From: Solirubrobacter ginsenosidimutans
Lineage (GTDB): Bacteria > Actinomycetota > Thermoleophilia > Solirubrobacterales > Solirubrobacteraceae
NCBI RefSeq assembly: GCF_027587205.1
Contig: NZ_JAPDOD010000036.1
Coordinates: 35,025 to 99,024, forward strand
DNA length: 64,000 nt
Direction: 5' to 3'
Shown: piece by piece, positions 42,154 through 51,900 of the stretch
Layout: each line of letters starts with the position of its first letter
How positions within the stretch are numbered: the stretch's first letter is position 1
Translations under genes and position numbers: made by a program
Notes under the pieces: generated by a model
Database searches by the model: none
What the model was told of the DNA's origin: nothing
What the model saw: the letters and a program-made list of their open reading frames with translations, nothing else

Positions 42154-44394
42154 ATGCGCTGGAACGGATTCCTGGCGACCACGATCGCCGCGCTGCTGGT
42201 TGCCGCGGCACCCGCGGCGGCCGACACCTTCACCGTGACTGGGACGGGCGACGACACCGGGTCGTGCGCGTCGGGCCAGTGCACGACGATCCGCGCGGCG
42301 CTCACCGCGGCCGCGCAGGCCGCCGGGGCCGACGAGGTCGACCTGGCGGCCGGCACGTATCAGCTCACGCAGGGCCCGCTGCTGCTCACTTCCGACATCA
42401 CGCTGCGCGGCGACAGCGCACGCACCACGACCCTCTACGCGGCGCCGGTGTCGCGCGTGATCCAGATCAACGGCGGGTCCGCCTCGATCAGCAACCTGAC
42501 GGTCGCCGGCGGCGTCGCGACCGACGCCGCGGGCTACTTCGGCGGGAACATCGTCGCCGCCAGCGCCACCGTGACGCTCGATCACATCCGCAGCACCGGC
42601 GGTCGCGCCTACAGCGGCGGCGGTATCGCCAACCGCAACGGCACGATGACCATCTCGAACAGCCTGATCGACCACAACTCCGCCCCGGACGGCGGCGGTG
42701 ACAGCGGCGGCATCCTCAACTTCGGCGGCGACGGCCTCGCCGCGGCGAACCTGACGATCACGAACTCGACGGTCGCCTTCAACTCCGCGCGGGTGGGCGG
42801 CGGCATCATGCAGTGGGGCGGCGATCAGGACTCCGTGACGCTCCAGCGCGTGACGCTCGCGCGCAACACCGCCACCGCCGGCGCCCCGGGCGGGTTGAAC
42901 ATCAGCCAGGGCAGCGCACACGTGAGCGGCTCGATCGTGGCGTCCAACCAAGGACCGATCGGCGAGTCCAACTGCGCGGGCACGGGCGTGGTCAGCGACG
43001 GGTTCAACGTCGACTCGGGAGTTGACTGCAACTTCGCGCAGCAGACGGACCGCAGCGATCAGAGCCCCGGCCTCGACACCGACCTGCGCAACTACGGCGG
43101 CGAGACGGACGTGTTGCCGTTCGACACGCCGAGCCCGGCCGAGAACATCGGCGGGACGTGCTCGCCGCTCGACCAGACAGGCTTCGCCCGGTCCGCTCCG
43201 TGTGACGCGGGCGCTTGGGAGTACCGCGTCAACCAGAAGATCACCATCAGCGACCCGCCCAGCGGGCCGACGAGCAGCCAGACCGCGACGTTCTCCTTCG
43301 ACTCGGACGCCGGGCCGGACTACGCCTGCCGCCTGATCCGGCCCAGCGACCCGAAGCCGGCGTTCTCCGGCTGCGACTCGGGGATCACCTACAGCAACCT
43401 GGCGGAGGGCGCGTACCGCTTCGAGGTGCGCCCGGCGGGCGCGACCGACCTCAGCCAGGGCGACTTCGCGACGTTCACGGTCGACCTGACGGCGCCGGAG
43501 ACGACGATCGACTCGCCCGGGCCGACCGAGACGATCGGCACCGACCCGACGTTCTCCTTCAGCTCCAGCGAGCCGAACGCGCGCTTCGAGTGCAGCTTCG
43601 ACCAGGGGCCGGTCGAGTTCACCGCCTGCGAATCGCCGCGGACGTACAACGACCTCCCGCTCGATCAGACCTACACGTTCCGCGTGCGCGCGCTCGACGC
43701 CGCGAACAATGCCGACGCCACGCCGGCCACGCGGACGTTCACCGTCGGGGCCGCCGTTCCGACGCCGACGCCGACCCCGACCCCCACGGCCGTTGCGACG
43801 ACCTCGCCCACTCCGGAGCCGACCGCGACGGCGATCCCGACCGCGACCGCCACGCCGACCGCGACTCCGACACCGCCGCCGGTGGCGAACACGAGCGTCG
43901 AGGTCGAGCCGGAGAGCGGGACCGTCCTGGTCAAGCCGAAGGGCGCCAAGACCTTCGTGCCGCTGCGCGCGGGCGTCTTGCTCAACGGGGCGGAGATCGA
44001 TACCCGCCACGGGGTCGTCGTCATCACCACGTCGACGGGCGAGAAGGCGACCTTCTACGCCGGCCTGTTCCTCGTCAGCCAGGCGGGTGGCATCACGACG
44101 CTGACGCTGAGCGAGAAGCTCACCGGCTGTCCGAAGGCCAAGAAGTCCTCGGCCAGCGCCGCCGCCAAGAAGCCGAAGACCCGCAAGCTGTGGGGCGACG
44201 GCAAGGGCAAGTTCCGCACCAAGGGCCAGTACAGCGCCGCGACCGTCCGCGGGACGAAGTGGCTCGTGACGGACACCTGCACCAGCACCATCACGCGGGT
44301 CGCGGAGGGGGTCGTGGACGTCCGCGACGAGGTCAAGAAGAAGACCTTCGTGCTGCGCAAGGGCAAGTCCCACACGGCGCGGGCCAAGAAATAG
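42154..44394 (+). CDS. Surface-protein cluster gene 4: beta-helix, Ig-like modules, FecR-like tail
   Basis: A 746-residue secreted protein. Signal peptide 1-23 (APAAA); CSLREA-like region is weaker (CTTIRAALTAA). Beta-helix to about 345 (SGGGIANRNGTMTISNSLID), choice-of-anchor Q end (APCDAGAWEYR). Two Ig-like modules (about 360-540), with the pattern FxCSFD...FTACESP..Y..L....YTFRVRALD...N.D.TPA. Pro/Thr linker 543-577; common tail 578-746: GAEIDTRHGVVVI, TGCPKAK, RKLWGDGKGKFR, RGTKWLVTDTC, end RAKK. It appears coupled to gene 3 (3-base gap). Function inferred as surface attachment or matrix. Confidence 0.86.
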   Translation: MRWNGFLATTIAALLVAAAPAAADTFTVTGTGDDTGSCASGQCTTIRAALTAAAQAAGADEVDLAAGTYQLTQGPLLLTSDITLRGDSARTTTLYAAPVSRVIQINGGSASISNLTVAGGVATDAAGYFGGNIVAASATVTLDHIRSTGGRAYSGGGIANRNGTMTISNSLIDHNSAPDGGGDSGGILNFGGDGLAAANLTITNSTVAFNSARVGGGIMQWGGDQDSVTLQRVTLARNTATAGAPGGLNISQGSAHVSGSIVASNQGPIGESNCAGTGVVSDGFNVDSGVDCNFAQQTDRSDQSPGLDTDLRNYGGETDVLPFDTPSPAENIGGTCSPLDQTGFARSAPCDAGAWEYRVNQKITISDPPSGPTSSQTATFSFDSDAGPDYACRLIRPSDPKPAFSGCDSGITYSNLAEGAYRFEVRPAGATDLSQGDFATFTVDLTAPETTIDSPGPTETIGTDPTFSFSSSEPNARFECSFDQGPVEFTACESPRTYNDLPLDQTYTFRVRALDAANNADATPATRTFTVGAAVPTPTPTPTPTAVATTSPTPEPTATAIPTATATPTATPTPPPVANTSVEVEPESGTVLVKPKGAKTFVPLRAGVLLNGAEIDTRHGVVVITTSTGEKATFYAGLFLVSQAGGITTLTLSEKLTGCPKAKKSSASAAAKKPKTRKLWGDGKGKFRTKGQYSAATVRGTKWLVTDTCTSTITRVAEGVVDVRDEVKKKTFVLRKGKSHTARAKK

Positions 44395-44473
44395 CCGTGA
44401 AAGTGGACGATCGTTGGCGTAGCCACGCGACGGTGCTCGGTTAACCTCGACCAGAGGCCCGAGGAAGGAACGG

Positions 44474-46159
44474 ATGCGCTGGAAGTGGATGACGATCGGG
44501 ATCGCGGCCGCCTGTCTGGCGTTCGCTCCCGCGGCGCACGCCCAGGCCGATCCCGTGGTCTTCACCGCCGGCCCGAGCGGGCCGACGAACAACCGCTCCC
44601 CGAGCTTCGGGTTCACGGCCGCGTTCCCCACGGACTGCCGCGTGGAACCGAACCCCGCGAACGTCTCGTGCACCTCGCCATACCAGCTCACTGACCTGCC
44701 CGACGGCGACTACCGGCTCGTCGTCTCGCCGTCCGACACCCACGACCCCGCGCTCAGCGCCACGCGGTCGTTCACCGTCGACACGGTCCCGCCGGCGCCG
44801 CCGGCGATCACGTCACCGGCCGACAACGCCGTGGTCGGCGCATCCGTCGTGCTCGACGGGACGCTCGCCGCGGACGCCACGTCCGTGCGCGTCTCCGACA
44901 ACGACGTCGACAAGGGAGCCGCGACGCTAGGCGCCGACGGGACGTGGCAGCTGAAGCTCGACGGCCTCGCCGACGGGACGCACGTCCTCACGGCCACGGC
45001 ATTCGACGCGGCGGGCAACGTCTCGGCGCCGGCGACGCGCACGGTGCGCGTCGATACGATCGCCCCCGCGGTCACGATCACTTCCGCGCCGCCGAGCCTG
45101 ACCAACGCGACGCCGGTGACGATCGCCTTCACGGCGTCCGAGGCCGCGACGTTCACCTGCTCGGTCGCGCATTCGACAGACGTTCCGGCACCGCAGGACT
45201 GCTCGTCGCCCTTCGTCGTCCCCACCCCGGACGACGGCGAGTACCGCGTCGAGATCACGGCCAAGGACGCCGCCGGCCTGTCGAGCGAGCCGGTCCCGGT
45301 CACCGTCGTCGTCGACCGCTCCGCGCCGGCCGCGGTCGCCCCGGCCCGTTCGGAGACGACGTTCACCTTCGCTCCCGCGGAGAGCGGCAGCTCCTTCCAG
45401 TGCCGGCTCGAGGGGCCGTCGGGCGACAGCGGCTTCCGCGCCTGCACGTCGCCGAAGGCCTATCCCGATCTGCCACCCGGCAGCTACCGCTTCACGCTGC
45501 GAACGTTCGACGAGGCCGGCAACCACTCCGACGCTGCGCCGACCGCCTTCACGGTCGCCGCTCCGCCCGTCGTCGCGATCCCGGAAGCGGCGCCCACTCC
45601 CGCCCCGGAACCGGTCGCGATCGCCCCGCCGACCCCGACGCCGCAGGCCGGCGAGAGCGTCGTCGTGCGCGCGTCGAGCGGGACGATCCTCGTGCGCAAG
45701 CCGGGAACGACCGAGTTCGTGGCGATCTCGCGGTCGTCGGCGGTCCCGCTCGGCTCGGAGATCGATGCCCGTAAGGGCAAGGCCGTCCTCACCGTCGAGC
45801 CCGCCGACGGCAAGGCCTTCGAACGCGCGACGTTCTACGCCGGGCTCTTCGTGGTGCAGCAGGTCAGTGGCTACCTCGAGCTCACGCTCAGCGAGACGCT
45901 CGCGCCCTGCAAGAGGACGAAGGCGCCCGCGGCGAACCCCAAGTCCCGCAAGCTCTGGGGCGACGGCAAGGGCAAGTTCCGCATCAAGGGCAGGTCCGGA
46001 ACGGCGACGACCGGTGGTGGCAAGTGGCTGGTCGAGGACTCCTGCGACGGGACGTTCACGCGAGCCTCGCAGGGCGTCGTATCGGTCCGCGACAGCGCGC
46101 GGCGCAAGACGGTGCTGCTCCGCGCGGGCCGCAGCTACCTCGCCAAGCCGAAGAAGTAA
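44474..46159 (+). CDS. Surface-protein cluster gene 5: Ig-like protein without beta-helix, FecR-like tail
   Basis: A 561-residue secreted protein, the odd member: signal peptide 1-24 (APAAHA) is followed directly by four Ig-like modules (about 25-375), one of the Ig type that reads LADGTHVLTATAFDAAGNVS. There is no CSLREA motif or beta-helix. A short Pro/Ala linker (376-391) leads to the common tail (392-561), the most diverged of the seven: GSEIDARKGKAVL, Cys in APCKRTK, RKLWGDGKGKFR kept, but the following segment reads RIKGRSGTATTGGGKWLVED with Cys in EDSCDGT. The basic end is KPKK. It has its own ribosome site (GAGGAAGGAAC). Confidence 0.85.
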   Translation: MRWKWMTIGIAAACLAFAPAAHAQADPVVFTAGPSGPTNNRSPSFGFTAAFPTDCRVEPNPANVSCTSPYQLTDLPDGDYRLVVSPSDTHDPALSATRSFTVDTVPPAPPAITSPADNAVVGASVVLDGTLAADATSVRVSDNDVDKGAATLGADGTWQLKLDGLADGTHVLTATAFDAAGNVSAPATRTVRVDTIAPAVTITSAPPSLTNATPVTIAFTASEAATFTCSVAHSTDVPAPQDCSSPFVVPTPDDGEYRVEITAKDAAGLSSEPVPVTVVVDRSAPAAVAPARSETTFTFAPAESGSSFQCRLEGPSGDSGFRACTSPKAYPDLPPGSYRFTLRTFDEAGNHSDAAPTAFTVAAPPVVAIPEAAPTPAPEPVAIAPPTPTPQAGESVVVRASSGTILVRKPGTTEFVAISRSSAVPLGSEIDARKGKAVLTVEPADGKAFERATFYAGLFVVQQVSGYLELTLSETLAPCKRTKAPAANPKSRKLWGDGKGKFRIKGRSGTATTGGGKWLVEDSCDGTFTRASQGVVSVRDSARRKTVLLRAGRSYLAKPKK

Positions 46160-46190
46160 GCCGTGCCCGAATGATCGGACCGTTCGGCTC

Positions 46191-46220
46191 TTGCCCAACG
46201 GTCAATGGCCCGGTTAGGGT
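46191..46220 (+). promoter_or_regulatory. Promoter of surface-protein gene 6
   Basis: TTGCCC (46191-46196), 18-base spacer, TAGGGT (46215-46220), then 9 bases to the ATG at 46230, consistent with a leaderless transcript. Confidence 0.6.
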
Positions 46221-46229
46221 CGCTCGCAG

Positions 46230-48941
46230 ATGAGCGTGCGCACCGTAGCTCTATTGGGGCTCGCCATGCTCGTGACCGCGGCACCGGCCCAGGCCGCGAC
46301 GTTCACGGTGACGACGACGGCGGACACGCCGGGCGCCGCGGGATGCACCGCCACGCTCTGCACGGTCCGTACGGCGATCGCCGCGGCGGCGGCCAACGGC
46401 AACACCGCCGACGACGTGATCGTCCTCGCCGCCGGCAGCACCTACGCGGTCACCGCCGCGTCCGGCGCGCTGACCGTGCCGAACGGCGCGACGCGGATCA
46501 CGATCCAGGGCGCGGGCGCGAACTCGACCGCGATCCAGTCGCCCGGGACGATCCGCGCGCTCGTCATCGGCAGCTCGGCCGGCGTCACCGTCACGGGGGT
46601 CACCCTGCGCGGCGGCACGATCACCTCCGGGCAAGGCGGCAACGTGCTGGTCTCCAGCCAGGCGACCGCGACCTTCAACCGCGTCCGGGTGACCGGCGGC
46701 AGCGCGCCGCAGGGCGGCGGGATCGGCGTGCTCGGCGCGGGTTCGCTGACGATCCAGTCGAGCCTGATCGACGCCAACACCGCGACCGGCACCGCGCTCA
46801 CCGCGGCGGGCGGCGGCATCTACGTCCAGGGCCAGACGACCGCGACGCCCATCACGATCCAGGACTCGACGATCGCGTCGAACTCGGCGCGCAACGGCGG
46901 CGGGATCGCGATCGAGAACAACACCGGGCAGGCGCCGGTGCTGCGCGGTGTGACGCTGGCCCGCAACAACGCCCGCGCCGGCACGCCGAGCGGCGGGGCG
47001 GGCGGGATCTCGTCGGCGGCCACCAACGCCCGCTTCCAGGGCTCGATCGTGGCCGGCAACACGTCGACGTTCAACTTCGGCCCTGGCCCGCAGGACTTGC
47101 CTTCCAACTGCGCGCTCGCCTCCGCGGCCACGGATGACGGCGGCAACGTGACGCCCGACAGCGCCGACCAGTGCGGCCTCGGCGGCGTCCACACCGACCC
47201 GCAGCTCGCCGCGGCGCTGGACACTTCCCAGCCACCCGCGCTCACCATCCCGTCGAACAGCTCCGCGGTGGACGTCGCCGCGTGCACGCCACGCACCGTC
47301 GACCAGCGCGGCGTCACCCGCCCGCAGGGCACGGCGTGCGACGCCGGCGCCTACGAGGTCGACCAGGCGCCGACGGTGACGATCACCTCCGGCCCGACCG
47401 GGACGGTGGCGTCGGCGACCGCGTCGTTCGGGTTCTCGACGACCGAGCCGGGCGTGTCGCTGCAGTGCCGGATGACCGGTCCGGGGCAGTCCGGGGCGTT
47501 CGCCGCCTGCACGAGCCCGACGGCGCAGAGCTACAGCGGGCTCGGGAGTGGCGCCTACACGTTCTCGGTCCGCGCGCTGGACGGAACCTTCACGAACCCG
47601 CCGATCGCGTCCCGTTCGTTCACCGTCGACGTGACCGCGCCGGACACGACGCTCATACCGATCGCCTCGCCGACCAACGACACGACGCCGACCTTCAGCT
47701 TCTCCTCCGAGGCGGGAGCGACGTTCCAGTGTCGCGTCGACACCGCGGCGTTCGCGACCTGCACCTCGCCGCGGACGGTGCCGGCGCTCTCCCAGGGCAC
47801 GCACACGTTCCAGGTGCGCGCGGTCGACGCGCTCGGCAACGCCGACGCCTCCCCGGCGAGCCAGACCTTCGTCGTCGACACGACCGCGCCGAACACGACG
47901 ATCACCGGCAACCCTCCCGCGACGACCGGCGACAACACCCCCACCTTCACGTTCACCGCGACCGAGACCGGCGCGTTCGAGTGCGCCGTGGACGACGACG
48001 CGCTCACCGTGTGCACCTCGCCGTTCACGACCGCACCGCTCGAGCGCGGCCTGCACACCTTCACCGTCCGCGCCGTCGACACGGCCGGCAACGCCGACGC
48101 CTCCCCGGCGACCGTCTCCTTCTTCATGGACGCGACCCCACCCGAGACGACGCTCGCCGGGGACGGCCCGTTCGAGTTCACCTCGCCCGTGACCGGAGCG
48201 ACGTTCGAATGCTCGCTCGACGACGCGGCCTTCGCGCCGTGTGCGTCTCCGGTCGCGTTCGACGGCCTGGCGGTGGGCGAGCACACGTTCACGGTCCGCG
48301 CCGTCGACGCCTTCGGCAACGTCGACGCGACGCCCGAGCGGCGGACGTTCACGGTGCTCCCGCCGGTCGTGCTGCCGGCGGCGACCGCGACCCCCAGCCC
48401 GACGGCCACTCCCGCGCCGAGCCCGGTCGCCGGGAAGAGCGTCGGCGCCAAGCCGGTGGGCGGCACGGTGCTCGTCAAGCTCAAGGGCGCCAAGACGTTC
48501 GAGCCGCTCAGCCCTTCCGTGATCGCCAACGGCGCCGAGGTCGACGCGCGCAAGGGGATCGTCGAGATCACGCGCTCCGACGGCGGCGTCGCCAAGTTCT
48601 ACGACGGCATCTTCAAGCTCTCGCAGTCCGGCGGCATCACCACGCTCACGCTGTCGGAGAAGCTCACGGGCTGCCCGAAGGCCAAGCAGTCCTCGCCGGC
48701 GCGGGCCGCGGCCGCGAAGCCGAAGACCCGCAAGCTCTGGGGCGACGGCAAGGGCAAGTTCCGCACCAAGGGCCAGTACAGCGCCGCCACCGTCCGCGGC
48801 ACCAAGTGGCTCGTCCAGGACACGTGCACCACCACGCTCACGCGCGTGGTGCGCGGCGTGGTCGCCGTCGAGGACTTCGCCAAGCGCAAGACGATCCTCC
48901 TCAAACAGGGCAAGCGCTACACCGCCAGGCCTAAGCGGTGA
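46230..48941 (+). CDS. Surface-protein cluster gene 6: CSLREA beta-helix, four Ig-like modules, FecR-like tail
   Basis: A 903-residue secreted protein. Signal peptide 1-22 (APAQA); CSLREA-like CTVRTAIAAAAANG; beta-helix to about 365, very similar to gene 2 (shared NNARAGTPSGGAGGISSAAT and NTSTFNFGPGPQDL); choice-of-anchor Q end (TACDAGAYEV). Four Ig-like modules (about 378-710) with the pattern FxCxVD..xFxxCTSP....L..G.HTFxVRAVD..GN.DASPA. Linker 712-733; common tail 734-903: GAEVDARKGIVEI, TGCPKAK, RKLWGDGKGKFR, RGTKWLVQDTC, end RPKR. It looks like gene 2 with Ig modules inserted. Confidence 0.87.
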   Translation: MSVRTVALLGLAMLVTAAPAQAATFTVTTTADTPGAAGCTATLCTVRTAIAAAAANGNTADDVIVLAAGSTYAVTAASGALTVPNGATRITIQGAGANSTAIQSPGTIRALVIGSSAGVTVTGVTLRGGTITSGQGGNVLVSSQATATFNRVRVTGGSAPQGGGIGVLGAGSLTIQSSLIDANTATGTALTAAGGGIYVQGQTTATPITIQDSTIASNSARNGGGIAIENNTGQAPVLRGVTLARNNARAGTPSGGAGGISSAATNARFQGSIVAGNTSTFNFGPGPQDLPSNCALASAATDDGGNVTPDSADQCGLGGVHTDPQLAAALDTSQPPALTIPSNSSAVDVAACTPRTVDQRGVTRPQGTACDAGAYEVDQAPTVTITSGPTGTVASATASFGFSTTEPGVSLQCRMTGPGQSGAFAACTSPTAQSYSGLGSGAYTFSVRALDGTFTNPPIASRSFTVDVTAPDTTLIPIASPTNDTTPTFSFSSEAGATFQCRVDTAAFATCTSPRTVPALSQGTHTFQVRAVDALGNADASPASQTFVVDTTAPNTTITGNPPATTGDNTPTFTFTATETGAFECAVDDDALTVCTSPFTTAPLERGLHTFTVRAVDTAGNADASPATVSFFMDATPPETTLAGDGPFEFTSPVTGATFECSLDDAAFAPCASPVAFDGLAVGEHTFTVRAVDAFGNVDATPERRTFTVLPPVVLPAATATPSPTATPAPSPVAGKSVGAKPVGGTVLVKLKGAKTFEPLSPSVIANGAEVDARKGIVEITRSDGGVAKFYDGIFKLSQSGGITTLTLSEKLTGCPKAKQSSPARAAAAKPKTRKLWGDGKGKFRTKGQYSAATVRGTKWLVQDTCTTTLTRVVRGVVAVEDFAKRKTILLKQGKRYTARPKR

Positions 48942-48956
48942 CTGACCGTTTGGGCC

Positions 48957-48986
48957 TTGCTTGATGCTCCAAGTTCGGGTTAGTGT
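48957..48986 (+). promoter_or_regulatory. Promoter of surface-protein gene 7
   Basis: TTGCTT (48957-48962), 18-base spacer, TAGTGT (48981-48986), then 8 bases to the ATG at 48995. Confidence 0.6.
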
Positions 48987-48994
48987 CGCTTGAG

Positions 48995-51900
48995 ATGCGC
49001 TTGGGCGCCGCTTTCATCGCCGTGCTCGCAGCGCTGGCGCTCGCGTCCCCGGCTCGAGCCGACGTTTTCACGGTCACCAACGGCAGCAGCGATACGCCGA
49101 CCGGTTGTGCGGGCACGACCTGCCCGAGCCTGCGCGCAGCGATCGCCGCGGCGGAGATCACACGGCCCGCCGACACGATCAACGTCCCCGCCGGCACGAT
49201 CAACATCAACAACGATCTCGCCGTCGGGTCGGACATGACGATCGTCGGCACCAGCGCCCGCACGAACATCATCGACGGGGGCGCGAAGTACCGCGGGCTG
49301 CGGGTCGCGGCCGGGGCGACCGTCTCCCTCAGCCACTTCACGATCCGCAACGGCGCCGCGGGGCAGGCCGGCTCCAACGACGGCGGCGGCGTGCTCAATC
49401 AGGGCAGCCTGGTGCTGGACTCCGTGCACATCACGGGCAGCCAGGCGGCGCGCGGCGGCGGCGTGGCGAACCTGCAGAACGGGATCACCCAGATCGCCCA
49501 CAGCCTGATCGACGGCAACACCGCGACCACGACGGGCGGCGGCCTGGTCAACGTCGGCAACACCGAGACGCAGCCGATCACCGGCATCGCGCTCACCGAC
49601 TCGACGGTCTTCAACAACACCGCCGCGGCCGGGGGCACCGGCGGCATCGCCGCGGTCAACCTCGGCGGCATCCTCTCGGTGGTCCGCTCGACGGTGGCCG
49701 ACAACGTCGGCGGGACCGGCGCGGCCGCCGGCGGCATCTCGAGCACCGCGGCAGGCCGGACGTCGATCGCGGGGAGCATCCTCGCGCGCAACAAGATCGG
49801 CACCGCGACGGTCAACTGCAACGCGGTCAAGCCCACCGACGCCGGCGCCAACGTCGAGGACAACGACACCTGCGGCTTCAACTTCACGGGCAATCCGCAG
49901 CTCGACACGAAGCTCGCGAGCGCGGGCGGCGACGTCGACGTCCTCCCGATCAGCGGGGCCAGCCCCGCGGTCGATCGCCTGGCGGTGGGCAGCAACTGCG
50001 CCGCGGGCACGCTCGATCAGCGCGGTCTGTACCGCCCGCAGGGCACGGCGTGCGACTCCGGCGCGTATGAGCTCGACGTGCCCGCCACCTACACCATCAC
50101 GAGCGGGCCGAACGGGACGACGATCACCACCGACAGCGTCCAGTTCGACTTCAGCTCGACCGATCCGAGCGCCGACCCGGTCTGCCAGCTCACCGGACCC
50201 GGCCAGTCCGCGGGCTTCGTCACGTGTTACAAGTCCAACGCGGCGCTCTACACCGGCCTGGGCAACGGGTCCTACACGTTCTCGGTGCGCGATTCGGCGT
50301 TCCCGAGCGGTCCTGTGGCGTCCCGGTTGTTCACCGTCGCGGCACTCGACACGACGATCACCGGCGGGCCGAACGGGCCGACCAACGACACCACGCCGAC
50401 GTTCACCTTCACCGGGGCGGGCGGCGCGGTGAGCTTCCAATGCCGGGTCGACGGCGCGCAGTTCGCGGCCTGCAGCACGCCGTTCACCACCGTCCCGCTC
50501 GCCCAGGGCTCGCACACCTTCGAGGTCCGCGCGCAGTCGGCCGCGGGTGGCGTGGACAACACGCCGGCGTCGCGCTCGTTCACGGTCGACACGACGCCAC
50601 CCGACACGAACATCACCGGCGGACCGACGGGGACGGTCGCCTCGACCTCGGCCACGTTCACCTACACGGCGACCGAGGCGGGCTCGACCTTCCAGTGCGC
50701 CCTCGACGGCGCCGCGTTCGCCGCCTGCCCCGCCGGCTACACCGGCCTCGCACAAGGCGCGCACACCTTCCAGGTCCGCGCGACGGACGGCGTCGGCAAT
50801 GTCGACGCCTCGCCCGCCACGCAATCGTGGACGGTCGACACCGTCGCGCCCAACACGACGATCAACAGCGGGCCGAGCGGGAACGTGTCCTCAACCTCGG
50901 CGACGTTCACCTTCAGCTCGACCGAGGCGGGCTCGACCTTCCAATGCGCCCTCGACGGCGCCGCCTTCGCCGCCTGCCCCGCCGGCTACACCGGCCTCGC
51001 ACAAGGCGCGCACACCTTCCAGGTCCGCGCGACGGACGCCGTCGGCAATGTCGATGCCTCGCCCGCCACGCAATCGTGGACGGTCGACACCGTCGCGCCC
51101 AACACCACGATCAACAGCGGCCCGACGGGCGCGGTCGCCTCGACCTCGGCGACGTTCACCTTCAGCTCGACCGAGGCGGGCTCGACCTTCCAGTGCGCCC
51201 TCGACGGCGCAGCGTTCGCCGCCTGCCCCGCCGGATACACCGGCCTCGCACAAGGCGCGCACACCTTCCAGGTCCGCGCGACGGACGCCGTCGGCAATGT
51301 CGATGCCTCGCCCGCCACGCAATCGTGGACGGTCGACACCGTCGCGCCCAACACCACGATCAACAGCGGCCCGACGGGCGCGGTCGCCTCGACCTCGGCG
51401 ACGTTCACCTTCAGCTCGACCGAGGCGGGCTCGACCTTCCAGTGCGCCCTCGACGGCGCAGCGTTCGCCGCCTGCCCCGCCGGATACACCGGCCTCGCAC
51501 AAGGCGCGCACACCTTCCAGGTCCGCGCCATCGACGCGGCCGGGAACACCGACGCGTCCCCGGCCACGCAATCGTGGACGGTCGACACCGTCGCGCCCAA
51601 CACCGACATCACCGGCGGGCCGACCGGCAGCGTGTCCTCCACGAGCGCGACCTTCACCTACACCTCCACCGAGGCGGGCTCGACCTTCCAGTGCTCGCTC
51701 GACAGCGCCGCTTTCGCCGCGTGCCCCGCCGGATACACCGGCCTAGCCCAGGGCTCGCACACCTTCGCCGTCCGCGCGACCGACGGCGTCGGCAACATCG
51801 ACGCCTCACCCGCCACGCGTACCTGGACCGTCGACACCGTCGCGCCTAACACCGACATCACCGGCGGCCCGACCGGCACGGTCGCCTCCACCTCCGCCGC

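Noticed and set aside
40417..44691. Minus-strand open frame of about 1424 codons across surface genes 3 and 4
   Set aside because: Spans two real genes and their junction in antisense, with Arg/Gly-rich translation and no motif.
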